Source: Laetiporus sulphureus 93-53 (taxonomy: Eukaryota; Basidiomycota; Agaricomycetes; Polyporales; Laetiporaceae). Taken from it: 64,000 nt of DNA. Positions 23,606 through 36,538 of this stretch are shown here, piece after piece. The notes below the pieces were generated by a model that was given only the letters and a program-made list of their open reading frames with translations, searched no databases and had not been told where the DNA came from. Both the position numbers and the translations under genes were made by a program. Location of the stretch: positions 79,580 through 143,579 of the forward strand of contig NW_024468545.1 in assembly GCF_001632365.1 (NCBI RefSeq), read 5' to 3'. How positions within the stretch are numbered: the first letter of the stretch is position 1; every line of letters starts with the position of its first letter.

Positions 23606-25149
23606 ATCGCCGGGATGGCCGTCTTATATAGCCCGAACCCACGGCCATGCAACAGATTGTGCGTCAAAGGGCCACCGTGGAGGCTTTGGCCTCGAACAAA
23701 GCATAATGGTGTCAAGATCTGACATGTATGCAGCTACATGAGGAGCCGCTGCTCCTCCACGTTCTATGACCCCTTAACAACGGTAGATATATCCCCGCAC
23801 TGATTCGGTGTTTCAACCCATACCCCGCGCTAAGGATATTTAAATGTCCTCTCCACTAGCTGGGAGTCAAGTGGTCAAGCGTGCCATCGGCACACCGAAC
23901 AGCACGGTTGCATGCTTCCTGCCGCGCCTATGTTTGAGAGCCACAACAAAGGGTGGCCTAAAACTGATTTGAGTAGCGATCTCGACGCAGCGGCGCCGCA
24001 AATTAGTCTCTCATCGCCGCTATGAGACAGCGTGCCAACCTTGTGCGGACGAGTAGAACACCGCGCAGTCTTCGCTGTGGCTTTTCTTTGTCCGCAAATT
24101 GTGATGTATGGGAATCAATGCCGCACGGCGACACGGGCGCCGGGACGTAGGGCACTCTGGCCACAATGCCACGAGGTCCGGAACATCCTGTGGTACGCTC
24201 GGCAATTTCCGATGCCTGGGGCCACCGGACAGGCCACACCGTATTGACATTGTGGCGCACGTAGCCGGATGCGCTGATTGCTTGCGGGCAATGCATGCGC
24301 AGTAACCAAGGACATTCATGGATATGTGGGATGGCTGTACGGATCCCAGCACCAAGCGTCTGCCGCGTAATTGACTCGAACGTCGCGAGCATGCGTGCGC
24401 CACGGTACGGCCCATGGCAGTAACTGCGCATAAACAAACGCAACGACAGCGGCCGAGACGATGTCGTTGGGCAGCCACATTCTGCCTGGCTGTGTCAGAC
24501 AACACGCCTGGTGGCCGGGCGACTGGAAAGGCGGTACACGGACGTTCCAACACATCAAAAGGGAGCACGACGCGGTACTCACCAGCTTGGAGTGCAGCAC
24601 TGGTCGCTGGCAGAATATGGAGATGGAGCCAAATGCGGGCGGACGCATCGCGGCGTACATGCGCAGGTCCTCTGCGCTCTTCGCCGTCGCTCTCATGTCG
24701 CTGTGGCCAGATCGACCGGATCTATGGGCGGGGTGGTCGAGCTGTAGCAGCGGGCTGCGTGGTGGCGGGTGTGGGGATTAGCTGGGAGTGCGAGGACGAG
24801 GGGAGCGTCCACTCGCCTGAAACTCTGGTGCATCGGGCGAGGGTGCGAGATGGGAGTTGGCGTTGAAGGGGGGCCCTGTGGCCCAGCTGATACCAAAATG
24901 ATAGAATGATCAACCGGTGTGGCCAAGCGCCGGCGTCACATGGCAGGGCCACCACTGCGGCCAGCCTCATGGGGGCCGTGTGGCGTGCCCATCACTTTTC
25001 GGACCCATGCGAATCAGGCCAGCGTGCGCGGAGGAGATGGTGGTACTTGTGACGCGCCAAACGTAATGATACCACGCCATTTGATAACCGTCAGTCCAAG
25101 TATGTACAACGATTGCGCATTACTTCAAACAGAATCCTCGTCAAGTCGA
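23606..25149. other. GC-rich intergenic region without a supported gene
   Basis: This holds the promoter of the zinc-finger gene and the 3' flank of the F-box gene. Frames at 24000-24870 are open on both strands because of base composition, but none shows a domain, a credible start or an intron pattern. Confidence 0.5.
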
Positions 25150-27341
25150 CTACTCATAGTACATAGTAAATATCTTACCCTCCCGGACGGATATAATCAC
25201 CGCGCCTTGCGACTCGTCAATGTTGATCGTCTCCACCTCGTCCAGGTCCAGCTCGTCCGGTATCTCAAGTGTCCTTACGACACCTTCCAATTCCTTTTCC
25301 GACTTCTTCTCCCATGCACCGCCAGCCGTAAGCGACCCATCACGGTCCGTCGCGATAGGCGGGAAGGACACGAAGCGCAGGCGCTTCGCGTCATCCACCT
25401 CATCTCCGTCGACGTATTCGATCCACACGGCGTGACCAAAGTCCACGGCCATCAGCGGCCGCGCGCGCTCCGCCTGCCCGCTTCCATCCTCCGCATCATC
25501 CTCGATCTCGTCCAGCACGCACACAACTTCGAACGGCTGCCTCACGTACCATAGTTTCATCCAGTCCGGATCATCGTGCCGCCCGCTGTCAGCGTTATCA
25601 CTGGCTGTGTCATCACTCAATGTCGACGAGGAGCCGCTCTCTAGAGAACGGCTCCGACGCGGGACACCATCGCGGCTGCTCTGCACCTCTTCGCGAGACC
25701 TCCCAGCATAAGCATCATATAGCGGGACCTTGAAGTAGTGCTGCGCAAGCACGTATCGCGTTCGGTGCGACTCTGTATCGTGGTATGCGAGCAACACAAC
25801 TGTGCAACTGAGTCGGGGGATAGAGGAAAGCGTTGGCCACCACTGTCGAACAAAGTGTGCACTCTCGGGGTACCATTCAGAGTAGGGAAACGGGTTAGGG
25901 TTTTGCGAGGAGGTACCAGATGTATGTGGACGGGTGTTGTCGACGGCTTGAACCACCTGTGTCTCTTCGCCGTTTTCTGCTGCCGCCTCGGATAGAGAAG
26001 AATCGAGTGGCTGGGCGGGGAAAATGAAGCCGGAGGTCATGGACACGTGAGGACTCAACCGGGTTGATATCGAAGGGACAGAGAAGGGATCCGTGGGCAG
26101 AGCTCTGCAGTACTGCCGGAGGACTGAGATGGGATAGAAATATTGGTGGGCATGGTCGCTGTCCTCCGAGTGGATGACGATGTCCTGGTTGTACAGAATG
26201 CATGACCAGTTTGACAATACGGACTGCTGCTAGGTCAGACGTGGCAGCCATAGTAAATGTTCAACCTCTACTCACATATTCGATACCAGTGTCGATGAAG
26301 ACGTATTCCTTCTTCTCCCAATCAAGCAACGCATACAGTCCAATAGTGTTTGATGACGACATCCAAACGAACGCAGACAGCAGCCTCGTGGGCGGATCGA
26401 GCAGGAAGACGTTCATGACCACCCCGATCGTCTTGAACATGGCAAGCCTCGAAAACTCAGGCGTCGGAAGCTCCTCCGCATCTCCTCCGCCATCCGCCTC
26501 GGGAAACTTAAGCTGCATCAGCACGAACTCCATCAACCGGTCGTCGTACCTAAGACGCAGCAATCCATCAGCCACACAACCCACGCACACACTACAATCC
26601 CATCGCTCACGGTCTGCGCAGCACCTTAGCCATCGTAAAGAACACCGTGCGCACATCAAACTCGACGCGGCACTTCCACAGCTCCCAGCGCTCATGCGGG
26701 TCCCACTCCGCCAGACACACGTCGCGCTGCACGTCCCAGCAAACAACCTTGCCCGTCTTCGTCGCACACAGGCTGTAGCTCGACGTAATCGGCGAGAGCC
26801 AGTCGACCTCCTCGCCGGGCGGCGCGCGGATGACGCGGTACCAACTACGCTCCCAGTCGTCGGGCGGAACCGCGTACGGGTTCGCATACGCCTGGTGTGC
26901 CGCCGTCGACGCCCGCGACGGCCTCGGCGCGCGAGTCTGCCATGCCTGCTCGAGCCGGATCGCCTTCGTCACCGCGCACACGAGCTGCTCCGTCGTGAGG
27001 TCTGAGAGTCGCTGGAAACCTGATAGCGGCAGTGGTCGGCAGCGCTGGAGCAGCGACACGGCCAGGTTGCGGTACACGGGCCTGCTGTTGGCGAAGTCGT
27101 GCAGCGCCTTGCAGGTCTGAAGGGAAGGCGGCGGTCGGGACGTGGCAATGAACTACGTAGTAGGCGATAGCGGACTCACAAGCTGTACTGCGTAGATCTC
27201 CCGAAAGTCCAAATACTGAGCGATGTTGAGCAACAAGTCATATGGAAGTGAATGCAGCCCCGTTCCGTTCCTGGAGTCGGCTTGCTTGCGAGCGAGGACG
27301 GGAGTAGAAGCTACAGGCTGGGGTTCACTCAAAGACGGCAT
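25150..27341 (-). CDS. F-box protein
   Basis: Putative substrate-recognition subunit of an SCF ubiquitin ligase. The ATG at 27341 starts a Ser/Pro-rich leader followed by an F-box (SLPYDLLLNIAQYLDFREIYAVQL) that continues across the first intron into TCKALHDFANSRPVYRNLA. Further exons join at about 26620 (donor GTGAGC in phase 2, then YDDRLMEFVLMQL) and at about 26265 (GIEY to QSVLSNWSCILY) and end at 25150. The remainder has repeated short beta-like segments (GKVVCWDVQ, LYALLDWEKKEYVFI, HAVWIEYVDGDEV) such as occur in the beta-propeller-like regions of basidiomycete F-box proteins. It is transcribed in the same direction as INO1 upstream. Substrate unknown. Confidence 0.8.
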
Positions 27342-27973
27342 GATGATGAGATGCGCAGTAGTCGATTAGGATGTGATGACCTTCTGTCACGACCCAAAGG
27401 GCTCAAGGATTCAATGGGATGGTGAGAGGCAGGTGCGTCGAACAAGACCTCGTGAGTGCGTAAATTTGAGGGCGAGAGAAGGAGGCAAAATGGGAAGTCT
27501 CGCACTAGAAGAAGATGCGCACGTGATGACCCCAGTATAGCGTTTTCACTGGAAAGTAAAATGAGTACCGATTCCCAAGTACTGCGCCTTTCCCAACTTC
27601 ATTCACCTTGATGGGAGGGCAAACGACTCTCCTGCAACGGGAATTGGTACGTGTAGATGAGCTCGGAGGAGTCCGTCCATCCCCACGTTGGCGCCACGCC
27701 GCAACTTCACACCGAGGAATTATGACGACTTGCTATTAGTTTGCGTTCCGTGAGTACTGCCGCCATCAGCTAGACTATCGGACTCATCAACGTTCAACGC
27801 AGCCAAAAACGTTTGACACATGTCGATTAAATAGCAGTCATGATATGTACATTGGCACCAAGCAAGCATTGTCCACCAGATGAATGGCAGAAACGGCAGT
27901 CATTCTGTCTACGCAGATTTGTTGAAAATTCGCACGCAGTGTTCTATATCTCTTCACACACATCACCACCAGC
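27342..27973. other. Intergenic region, F-box promoter and INO1 3' flank
   Basis: No gene seen. It contains the upstream sequence of the F-box gene. Confidence 0.6.
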
Positions 27974-29892
27974 TTACCACACGCGCGTCTCAAGCAACAG
28001 GTCGCTAGAACCCTCAAGGCCAATGCACGCCTTGAGGAACGCCTCGAGCGCATTGCGCTGCCTGTTCAGGCTATTGACGACGTCCGTGCCTGAGAGGAAA
28101 AACATAAATATCAGCATCAGCACAGACTGGTCATAAAGGTTCGGACGTACCAGGCTTGACGAGCGGGGCCTTGAGCATGTACGACAACAGCGAGAGGATC
28201 GGATACAGCGGCGTGAATTCGGCTTTGGCAGTGACATCGCGGTACCTAACGCGCGTCAGTAGCTCCGTGAGGATCGTCAGGTCGAGGATGAGGGGCGTCG
28301 CCAGGAGCGAATCCTAACGACGAGCAAGCATCAGCAAACAACTCCTCAGAATCGCAACCACGCAACGTACCTCGCACTCGTTGAAGATGTTAATCGTCGA
28401 GCGACCGCCACAGAAGATCTCAGAGTAGTACTCGTCGATCGCGCGCTTCGAGTCCCCGACCGCAGGCACATACTTGATGACAACGATGTGGTCCGGATGC
28501 TCTCCCTTGGCCGCCTTTGTGCCCTTCGCTGCACCCTCTTCAGGACGCTTGAACAGCAACGCGTTCGCGTGGACCATGTCATCGACGACGCTGCTCTTGC
28601 TGATCTCCTTGCTCTTGAACTGCGGCTCAGCAGACAAGTTGTGCCCGTCGTTGTTCCCGAGATGGTTGTACGACGCGATCGAGAGCGGCTTGATGCCCGC
28701 GTTCACGAGGAACTCGGCCAAGACCGACTTGAGCTTCGTCTGGCCCGACTTGAGGTCGTCGCCGCCGATGAACGACTTTTCGCGTTCCGCGAGCTCGATC
28801 ACGCCCGGGACGAACGTGTTCTGCGGTGCGCCATTCACGAACGGCTCGCCCTCCAGGATCGCCGCGACGGCGAACAGCGTCGACGGCGACACCTCCGGGT
28901 GCGAGTGCTTGATCGCCGCGAGGAGGTGGTCCGCGGTGTCGTTCACGCCGGGGATGATGTCGCTGTAGCGCTCCGTGTTCGCCGTCCAAAACACGATGAC
29001 GCGGTCGAGCGCGTTCTGCTCCTTGAAGCGCCGGATGTCCGCCCGAATGTGCTCGAGGTGGGCTTGCTTGTCCGTGCCGGGCAGGACGTTGTCCGCGCGC
29101 GCCTCCTGGTTCGCGGCGATGAAGTCGGGGTAGTAGATCGACGGGAGCGGCTTGCCGAGCGCAGCCATGTGCGGCACGACCTGGCGTTGGAGGTCCCAGT
29201 CGAGCACCTGGGCGCGCTTCATGGCCTCGTCCAGGCGTGCGCCGGAGATGTCCCAGCCGCCGAGGACGAGGTCGTTCGGATGCACCATCGGCAGGACGTC
29301 GGAGACGGGGACGTGAATGTCCTTGCCGGTGGCGGGGTCCATGCCCAAGCGGAATGTAGAGGCGCGGAGGAGGGAACCGATATAGTTGGGCTGCTGGATG
29401 CCGGATTTGGTGTGCCAGACGATGTTGTGGCGGTTAGCGAGGATCGTAGCGGACAGGGTGGAGCCGTTGTTTCCGCCCCAGCCGATCATCATCAATCTGC
29501 ATCCAGGAAACGCGTAAGCAGCAGTTCACACAACATTCAAGCAATACAGTAGAATAAAGACAGGAGTACAACACGACTGGACGCGGAGAGACCAAAAGAC
29601 GACGTGAACTGTTGAGGGACAAATGTACTCACCCAGTCTTGGAGACCTTTCTCGCAGTCTGGAACTCATACTCCTTCACAGTAGGAGTGACCGTGTATTG
29701 TCCATCCTTGACAGCGACCTGAGCGTCACGATTGATGAACTTGGACGTGATGTACTGGTCGCTGTAGGAGGTCTGCTCGGACTGCACTATGATGGGGTAG
29801 GGACGGCGAGCGGCGGTTGGGTGTATGGGGAGGACCGACTCGAGCTCAGACTCGGGCGTGTTCAAGCCGGAAGAGTTCGTAGCGGGTGCCAT
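27974..29892 (-). CDS. INO1: Inositol-3-phosphate synthase
   Basis: Myo-inositol-1-phosphate synthase: NAD-dependent conversion of glucose 6-phosphate to 1D-myo-inositol 3-phosphate, the first step of inositol synthesis, in the cytosol. Exons 29892-29633, 29496-28371, 28313-28151 and 28089-27974 give 554 aa, close to the usual 510-560. Clear family motifs are GWGGNNGST (NAD-binding loop), [10 protein letters not shown], the [13 protein letters not shown] active-site region and SKSSVVDDM. All introns are GT-AG and the protein aligns end to end with fungal INO1. It is divergently transcribed from TIM50 across 1.28 kb. No confident inositol-responsive element could be read in the promoter. Confidence 0.97.
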
Positions 29893-31168
29893 CTTGTTTC
29901 GATGAGGTTTAGTTTACTGAATATGACAGGGTGAAAAAACTGGTTTTAATGGTGATATAGTCCGTCGCCGCAGGTGTGCTTGGTGCCTCTATGGGGGTTG
30001 TGGGGGCTCCCTAACTGGTTAGAGAACATGCAAGATAGCCTGTAAAAGACCGGGGAGCAGGTGGTCGACGTTGACCGGCGATGTGTATCGAGTTGGGGGA
30101 CGAAAGACAAGATACGTGGCTTTATATGCACCCAGGAGGGGGTCCTCGTGCGTGGTAATAGAAGCGGAAGAAAAGCAACCGGAACAGCAACGGGCGGGTT
30201 GGACCGACATTTTACGCGTTTCAGGGTCATCGATAGCGAAATTTAGGATGACGTTTACGTCGGGCGGGGCAGGAACATCCAGCGGGTCACTCGACAAGTA
30301 CAGCAACGATGTTCATTTTTATGTACTATACGCTTAACGAAAGGGAAATACCCTTGAAGACAGCACGGCTCATAGACACAATCACAGGCAGCTTAACGGA
30401 TGCCGACGAAGTAAGCGAATAAGCGAATACAGACTCCTCTCACATTTGCACGCGTTCGATGGGCGCAAACAGCCATATATAAGTCCCCTCGATAGCTTCC
30501 CGACGGAAAAATGCATCTGAAGAGTCGGCGGCAAAATGAAGGTGCCCTTTTTTTAGACGACCCAATGAACAAGCTCAATGGAGAGACGGAAAGAGCGCGC
30601 CTTACGATTCAAGGCGTCACCGAAACTCTCACCACGGATCCATGAGGCGTGAGGCGCAATGGGCGACAATGCTGTCATCACCGGATATAATCAACGACCC
30701 GCCTTATATTCAGTTCAGCGAATCGACAAGGCAATGCTTAGGCGCGAGCGCTGAGCGCTGAGCACCGGCGGCCGCGAAGGTGTTGCGTTGCATAATCACA
30801 TCGTCGGCTGTCTCGTTTGCGTATGCTTTAGAAAGTAAGACTAACATGACTGAACGCGAGGTTTCTGTACGCACGAAGTTCATGACAAGGTCGCGCTGCA
30901 CGGTTGCTGTTGGAGCAGCAGCTCCAAGCGTGTAGGATTGAAAACCCCGTCCGGATCAAACCTTGAATTCGATGAGAGCAAGGGTGAGAGAGTTGCAAAT
31001 CCAATTACCGCACAAGTAGAATCTATGCAACAAGTGCGGAGGTGAACGCGCGCTTTCGCCAAAGGACGGAGGATCAAGAATGATAACCCAATTAGGGTTA
31101 TCAGGCGAAATCCTTTCCTTCTCGTCCCTATTGGGCTCTGCATCTTCTCTGTGCATACCTCTCACAAA
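29893..31168. other. Divergent promoter region, INO1 / TIM50
   Basis: 1.28 kb between divergent starts. Several short frames exist but have no domains or conserved starts. It presumably holds promoters and 5' UTRs of both genes; no specific site can be named with confidence. Confidence 0.6.
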
Positions 31169-32958
31169 ATGCTGGCTGCCCGGCTCGCCAGGTCTGTCTC
31201 TAGAAGGCGCGTGGCTACGCATTCCATCCGCTACCTGGCCACCAGCCCCCTTCCACCACCTCCACCATCTTCTCCGCCGAAAAACCCGCCTCTCAAAGAT
31301 GTTCCTCCTCCGCCCCCGCCTTCGAAGCCTCAGCAGCCTCTGTCTCCTTCATCGCTACCAAGCCTAGACTTCTCGCCCGAGGTGGAGGGAGAGCGGCAGC
31401 GCGAGCAGACGGGTGCGCGCTCATCAAAGGGTTCATTATCGAGCTCAGAACGACGGAGGCGCAATATGGTTAGGGCCGCGATGGGCGTGCTGCTGGTTGG
31501 CGCAGCTGTAGAAGCGTGGGTGATGGGGAATGATTGGGAGGAGGAAGAGTTGAAGGCGAAAAAGATTGTACGTGTAGCGTCGTCGATCGGAGGCCCAGCT
31601 AAGTTTATACGCGTATGCGGGCTAGAAACGCGAGGATGTGCCTACAACACGATGGGGTCGCACGAAGGCAAGGTTCACGAGCCTGTTTGATGTGAGCCTG
31701 CATATCCTGTGTCATTTGTCTCTCACCGACTGGCGTCCAGTTCTTCACTGAGCCGTTGTGGCCAGAGTTACTCCCTCCTCCACATCCTGCTATTCCTCAA
31801 AAGCCATACACGCTGCTTGTGTCTGTCGACGATCTCCTCGTAACGTCTACGTGGGATGTACGTCGTGCGCACATGCGTCTTTCCGCTCTAAGCTGATCCC
31901 TTTTGATTGTAGCGACAACACGGCTGGCGGACTGCAAAACGACCCGGAGTGGACTACTTCCTTGGCTATCTATCGCAATTTTTCGAGATCGTCATATTTA
32001 CAACGCAATATAATTATGTAGGCTCTTTCATCCAGTCAGTGTCTCGCGGAACTTGCTGATGCACAGTGCAGACTGCCGCTCCAATAGTAGACAAGTTAGA
32101 CCCCTATCAATTCTTCGTCTCATACAGGCTCTACCGAGACGCATGTCGATCGGTCAAGGGCACTCCTGTTAAGGTGATCATATGCATGACCGCTAGCACG
32201 CGTCGTACAATTGCTGAATTTCTGCCAGGATCTCACATATCTGAACCGAGATCTGTCCAAGGTTGTCGTGCTTGACGTCCACCCCGAGCACGTCTCCGCG
32301 CAGCCCGATAATGCGATCATCCTGCCCAAGTGGACGGGCGATCCGAAGGATAGGGGGCTGGTCGCGATGATTCCGTTCCTTGAATGTGCGCCGTCTCTGT
32401 CCCTCTTTTCTACTTCACATTTTAACCGTCATCGTCATAGCGATCGGCATCTTCAAGCCAGCGGATGTGCGGCCGATCCTGGAGGCATATCGAGGGAAGG
32501 ACATCCCGATCGAGTACGCGAAGAAAGAGGCAGAGATGAAGCGCAAGCATGTCGAGGACTGGGAGCACAAGAAGCGAGGCCTCTCGACAGAAACCTTCAC
32601 TCTCAGCGGGCTATTTGGCGGATCGAGCCGGGTACGCCGTCCACTCTCTCCGTCTTCCCTTGCATTCTGGAGCTAACAACTCTCACTTCAGGCGAACGCA
32701 TCCCCGATCCCGCCCACATACCTCGAACTGAAGCGTCGTGAGGCGCAATTGCAGTACAAGGAAGAGCAGGCGTACATCGAGGCGAACAAGGAGACGTTCG
32801 AGCGGCTCATCAAGGAGGACCAGGAGGCGCAGATGCGCCAGATGTCCGGCAGCACGATATGGAGCGCGGCACAGACGATGTTCGGCCTGCCTCCGCCGCA
32901 GGAGGAGGGCGACGCGGGTAAGGGGCCTGAAGTACCTGCTTCGAGCGGCAGCACGTAG
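31169..32958 (+). CDS. TIM50: Mitochondrial import inner membrane translocase subunit Tim50
   Basis: Receptor subunit of the TIM23 presequence translocase. Eight exons (31169-31567, 31626-31691, 31741-31857, 31913-32017, 32072-32173, 32229-32385, 32441-32631 and 32692-32958) give 467 aa. The N-terminus is an Arg-rich mitochondrial presequence, then a Pro-rich stretch, then one membrane helix ([16 protein letters not shown]). The intermembrane-space FCP1/NIF-like domain begins with [17 protein letters not shown], where the catalytic DxDxT of the phosphatase superfamily is not kept, as in fungal Tim50. It continues with [19 protein letters not shown] and [16 protein letters not shown]. The C-terminal extension is a charged helix. 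Start chosen at the first ATG that gives a presequence. Confidence 0.95.
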
Positions 32959-33650
32959 AGCAGATGCATCACTGTATTTGGTGTAGCTGCTATGCAGCTG
33001 TGTCGATGGTATCCCCTACTCAATGTCGCGGCATGTGCCTGAACTCGGCTGGCACTCCCTTAGCCGGCTATGACACGGACGTGTTGCTTTTTCGCGATGT
33101 CGTTGTACCGTTGACGGCATACTGTTGCTGACACGATCCCGAGACTTGCTGACGTCGAAGAAACGACGCCTGGCGTCGACTGAGCACAATGTACCATCCG
33201 CACAGGCGTACATTGATGTAGCGAGAGCTTTGTTCTTACAGCCTTTATGTTCCGGCCTCTTGTAAAGGAAAGAGGAACCTAGCTTCCTAGACTGACGCTG
33301 TGTTGCAAGCTGCGCCGGACTCTGACGTGTTCCAATGTCCATCCTTCTCGTGGACAAAGTAGGCTGCTGCACTAGGCAAAGGAGAGGAAAACAGGATGTG
33401 TATGTGAGCCGCTCTAGGGAGCTGTCCCCACTCTAACGCATTTGGTCGGGATTCATGCTTCATTTGCGAATGCGAGTAGCCCGAGTGAGCATCCGGTACG
33501 ATGAAGCTTATGCTCATAAAATGGCAGAGACACGAGCAGCCCACCGCATGCAGCCTCTGGAGGGTCTAGGACCTTCGCCTGCTATGGACCGCTACATACT
33601 GCTACAGACATGATACGGAGCTACGGAGTGCTACAGACAACCACAGAGAG
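32959..33650. other. Convergent 3' flanks of TIM50 and the header-kinase gene
   Basis: No gene supported. Short direct repeats of a GGAGCTAC or AGAGCTACGG type occur around 33590-33655. Confidence 0.5.
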
Positions 33651-36538
33651 CTACGGCAGAATTTCGCTTACTCGAAGCCCTCTGATGTTCTCGCGACCGG
33701 CAGCTGCGTTTCGTACAGGCTTTGCGTGCCGAATCTTCTTCGCTGGCGGATCAGAATCCTCTGTATGATCTTCAACGACTTCTGTTCGGCGTTGCCAAGC
33801 ATCATCAAAGCTACTTTTGGGCATCCTTAGAGGGGGCAGCGAGTCCGGTGGGACTAGAGAGGCTGGCGAGGCCGGCGAGGCTGCTGACGAGGCTGACGAG
33901 GCCCGTGAGAGTGGCGGAGCCGGTGAGAGTGGCGAAGGCGGCGCGCCCCATTCACGTAGCTGCGGGCGATCTCTTGGGTCATTCGCCTTCAGCTCCTCCG
34001 CAAAAATCCTCAAGGATTCGTCACTTCCCTTGAGTCTGTCAAACAGATGCAGGATAACACATCCACATGACCAGCAGTCAGCCTTGATAGGATCGTACTC
34101 CAACCCCTTCTCGACCTCGGGGGCAATCCAGCCCGCCGTCCCGCAATAGCCGGTCACCTTCTCCCCTTCATAACGTAGACGAACCGCGACGTCGAAGTCG
34201 ATGATCTTCAAGCAGAAATATCGGTCGACAAGAAGGTTGGCGGGCTTGATGTCTCTGTGCGCGAAGAGATTTTCGTGAAGATACGTAAGGCCCTCGATGA
34301 GGCCCAAACAGATTTCAACAACGTTGCCGCGAAGTTCGTCAGGAGCGAGTGCGAGATAATCCGCAAGGGAATTCGGTACTTTAGGAAGAATGGCCCATGC
34401 GCCTGCCTGGCCAGGGAACGAATCGAGCAAGGAGATGACGTGGTTAGACGCCGGTGAGAGGCGACGAATATCTGCGAGGATCTGAAGCTCGTTCGACCCC
34501 TCATCGACTTCCTTTGCAATGAATTCAGTACTCGGATCTGATGGTCGATACACAGTAAGAATATGAGACGGCATCTGACGATTAGGCGTCAGCCCAGCAT
34601 ATTATTGTAGCCAAGGGTTGACATACCTTGAAAAGCGGCTCCAATGCACCGCCGCTTGCATCCCAAATGACTTCCGGCTTGATCTCGTAGCCGTGCGCTC
34701 TCAGTTCTGCAGCCGCCGCCGCCGTATTTGCACCGCCGCCGCCGCCGCCGCCAGCGACATTGCTGTTACCGTTGTCTGGCTCATGTTTCCTCTTGGTTCC
34801 CCTTGTATGAACCGACTTCAGAGCAAACTTCTTGGCTTGCGTTTCGATCTTAAGTTTGAGCAGTTCAGTGTTCTCTCGCGTGTCTTCCTCTTCTTCCACA
34901 CTACCATGGAGCATATGAATGTGGTTGTACAACTGACGTGCAAAGTCGACACGGCCAATTGGTGTAGTCAACTCGAAACGCCTCTCTCTCCAGTAGACCT
35001 GCGATGGCTCAGCCTGAGACCTTATGCATTATGAAAAGACATACCATCCTGTCATTCGGCCGTTGGAAAAGAGTGTAGCGTGATGCTTCACCACTGCCCC
35101 GAAGAAAATTGATAACAAGGACAAAATTTTTCGTCAGCTTGAATGCGTTCAGGAATGCGTTTGCGAAGCGGACGAAGGCAGCACCGGTCAGAAACATCCG
35201 CGCCTTATCCACTGGCCAATCAGTTCCCAGTCCGGTCGAATCAACCTCTGTAAGCTGTCGAGGTAATTTCGACTTCATGATGAGGAAATCGCTGAAAGGC
35301 TTATACGTGCGATATCTTTCTTTCACGTCTAAACCTTTGCCACCTGCAATTTCCAGGATAAGAGTGATTTGCGACTTGTTTCTATAGGGACGACAGTCAT
35401 GATTGAACGCAAGTGATCAAGGCCGCACATACCTTACAGGTGTAATCCGTCCTTGTGGAATATGAAGCATGAGCCTCAGAAAGAAGATGGCATGCGCTAT
35501 ATCTCCCTTCAAAGCAAGAGGTCTCTTCCAAAACATTTCCCAATTTTCGGATGCAATGTCCGCGATATGCATCAGCTCGAGTCGGTCGGCTTGGCGCCAT
35601 GGTTGTGTCCGATTGTTATGATGTTCATCCTCAGCCTCAGCGGTCTCCTCACCACCGGCGGCCGGCGCCCCGGATTGCTCCTCCGCAGCGTTCGAGTTTG
35701 TAAGAGACCCGAAATACGCAGCTTGGTATTGATCACCGAGTATAACCTTGAACGCCTCAAGCATCTACATCGACTTCAGATTGAAAGACAGGTGGACGAT
35801 TCAAGGAAATCACGCACATCAGGGGCCACACCTGGGTTGCTATCCAACTTCTCTTCAAACTCCGCAACAAATCTTGGAACTGGGATTTCTGTGTTCGCTT
35901 TTATCTCATTCTGGGCCACGTCTATTTCCGTGTAATCGCCCCACTTTTGTACTTGGATAATGATATCTCGGTATAATTTCACAACTTCTGGGTCCTCAAC
36001 AGGCGTCCCTGCGTCATGTTGAGGCCCCGTTATAGCTGTGGGAAACATGATAAGATATCAGGATGTTTGAGAACAATTCCAGGGAGAGTGGCAGCAGACA
36101 CCACCGAAGATACGACGACGCGAGGTCATCTGGATGGTGGCTCACCTGGAGGACGTGCCACGAGCACAAGATGAACCAACTTCTCCTGTGGGTTCAGTAT
36201 AGAAGAGATCGAGCTGACTTCATCCAATGGGGAAGTGGGGTCTGAACCCTCCACACTCGTCTTCACACGATCGACCAGGGTATTATTTGGAGCAGCGTTC
36301 AGTTCGGGAGGCTAATGCTCGGTCAGAGTGGCACCGTTGCGACGATGAGAGGGCAACTCACAGTGTACATGTCTATATCGCTGGGGACCATGTTGTGACG
36401 GTCCCACAGATGCTCCTGCTCACAGATCTTGCGACAGACTTCCGCAAAATCCAACGAGTCTTCGACGCGAATCGTGCAGACGCTACTGACGGTACCGTCT
36501 CGGAAAATGATCACGTAGCACAGCTTGAGTTCAGACAT
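33651..36538 (-). CDS. Crinkler-type header protein with C-terminal protein kinase domain
   Basis: Seven exons (36538-36362, 36311-36146, 36035-35818, 35764-35433, 35381-35045, 34998-34627 and 34574-33651) join in frame to 841 aa. Residues 1-115 resemble the ubiquitin-like header of Crinkler (CRN/CR) proteins: LCYVIIFRDGTVSSVCTIRV, a DIDMYT strand, then LDEVSSISSIL and VHLVLVARPP. The middle (about 190-410) is an alpha/beta region with FVLVINFL and VDFARQLYNHI, possibly a decayed PD-(D/E)XK fold as in FunK1 proteins; that is inference. A Gly-run and basic KRKHE follow. The last exon is a kinase: IAKEV lysine, NELQIL glutamate, HRDIKPANLLV, IIDFD in place of DFG, GTAGWIAPEV. No glycine-rich loop is visible. 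No signal peptide. It could be a nuclear or host-directed effector, or a conflict-system protein. Architecture confidence is high, function low. Confidence 0.75.

Noticed and set aside
24000..24900. Long open frames on both strands
   Set aside because: The frames overlap each other in a GC-rich stretch, with no domain, splice pattern or start context. They look like composition artefacts.
30000..30060. Sequence with a tRNA-like D-arm (CTAACTGGTTAGAG)
   Set aside because: I could not fold a full cloverleaf with a T-arm and acceptor stem around it.
29893..31168. Inositol-responsive promoter element upstream of INO1
   Set aside because: Only weak partial matches to the yeast consensus were seen, and that regulation is not established for basidiomycetes.
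34700..34760. GCC-type trinucleotide repeat in the header-kinase gene
   Set aside because: It encodes a Gly/Ala linker inside a coding exon and is a simple low-complexity run, not a separate element.
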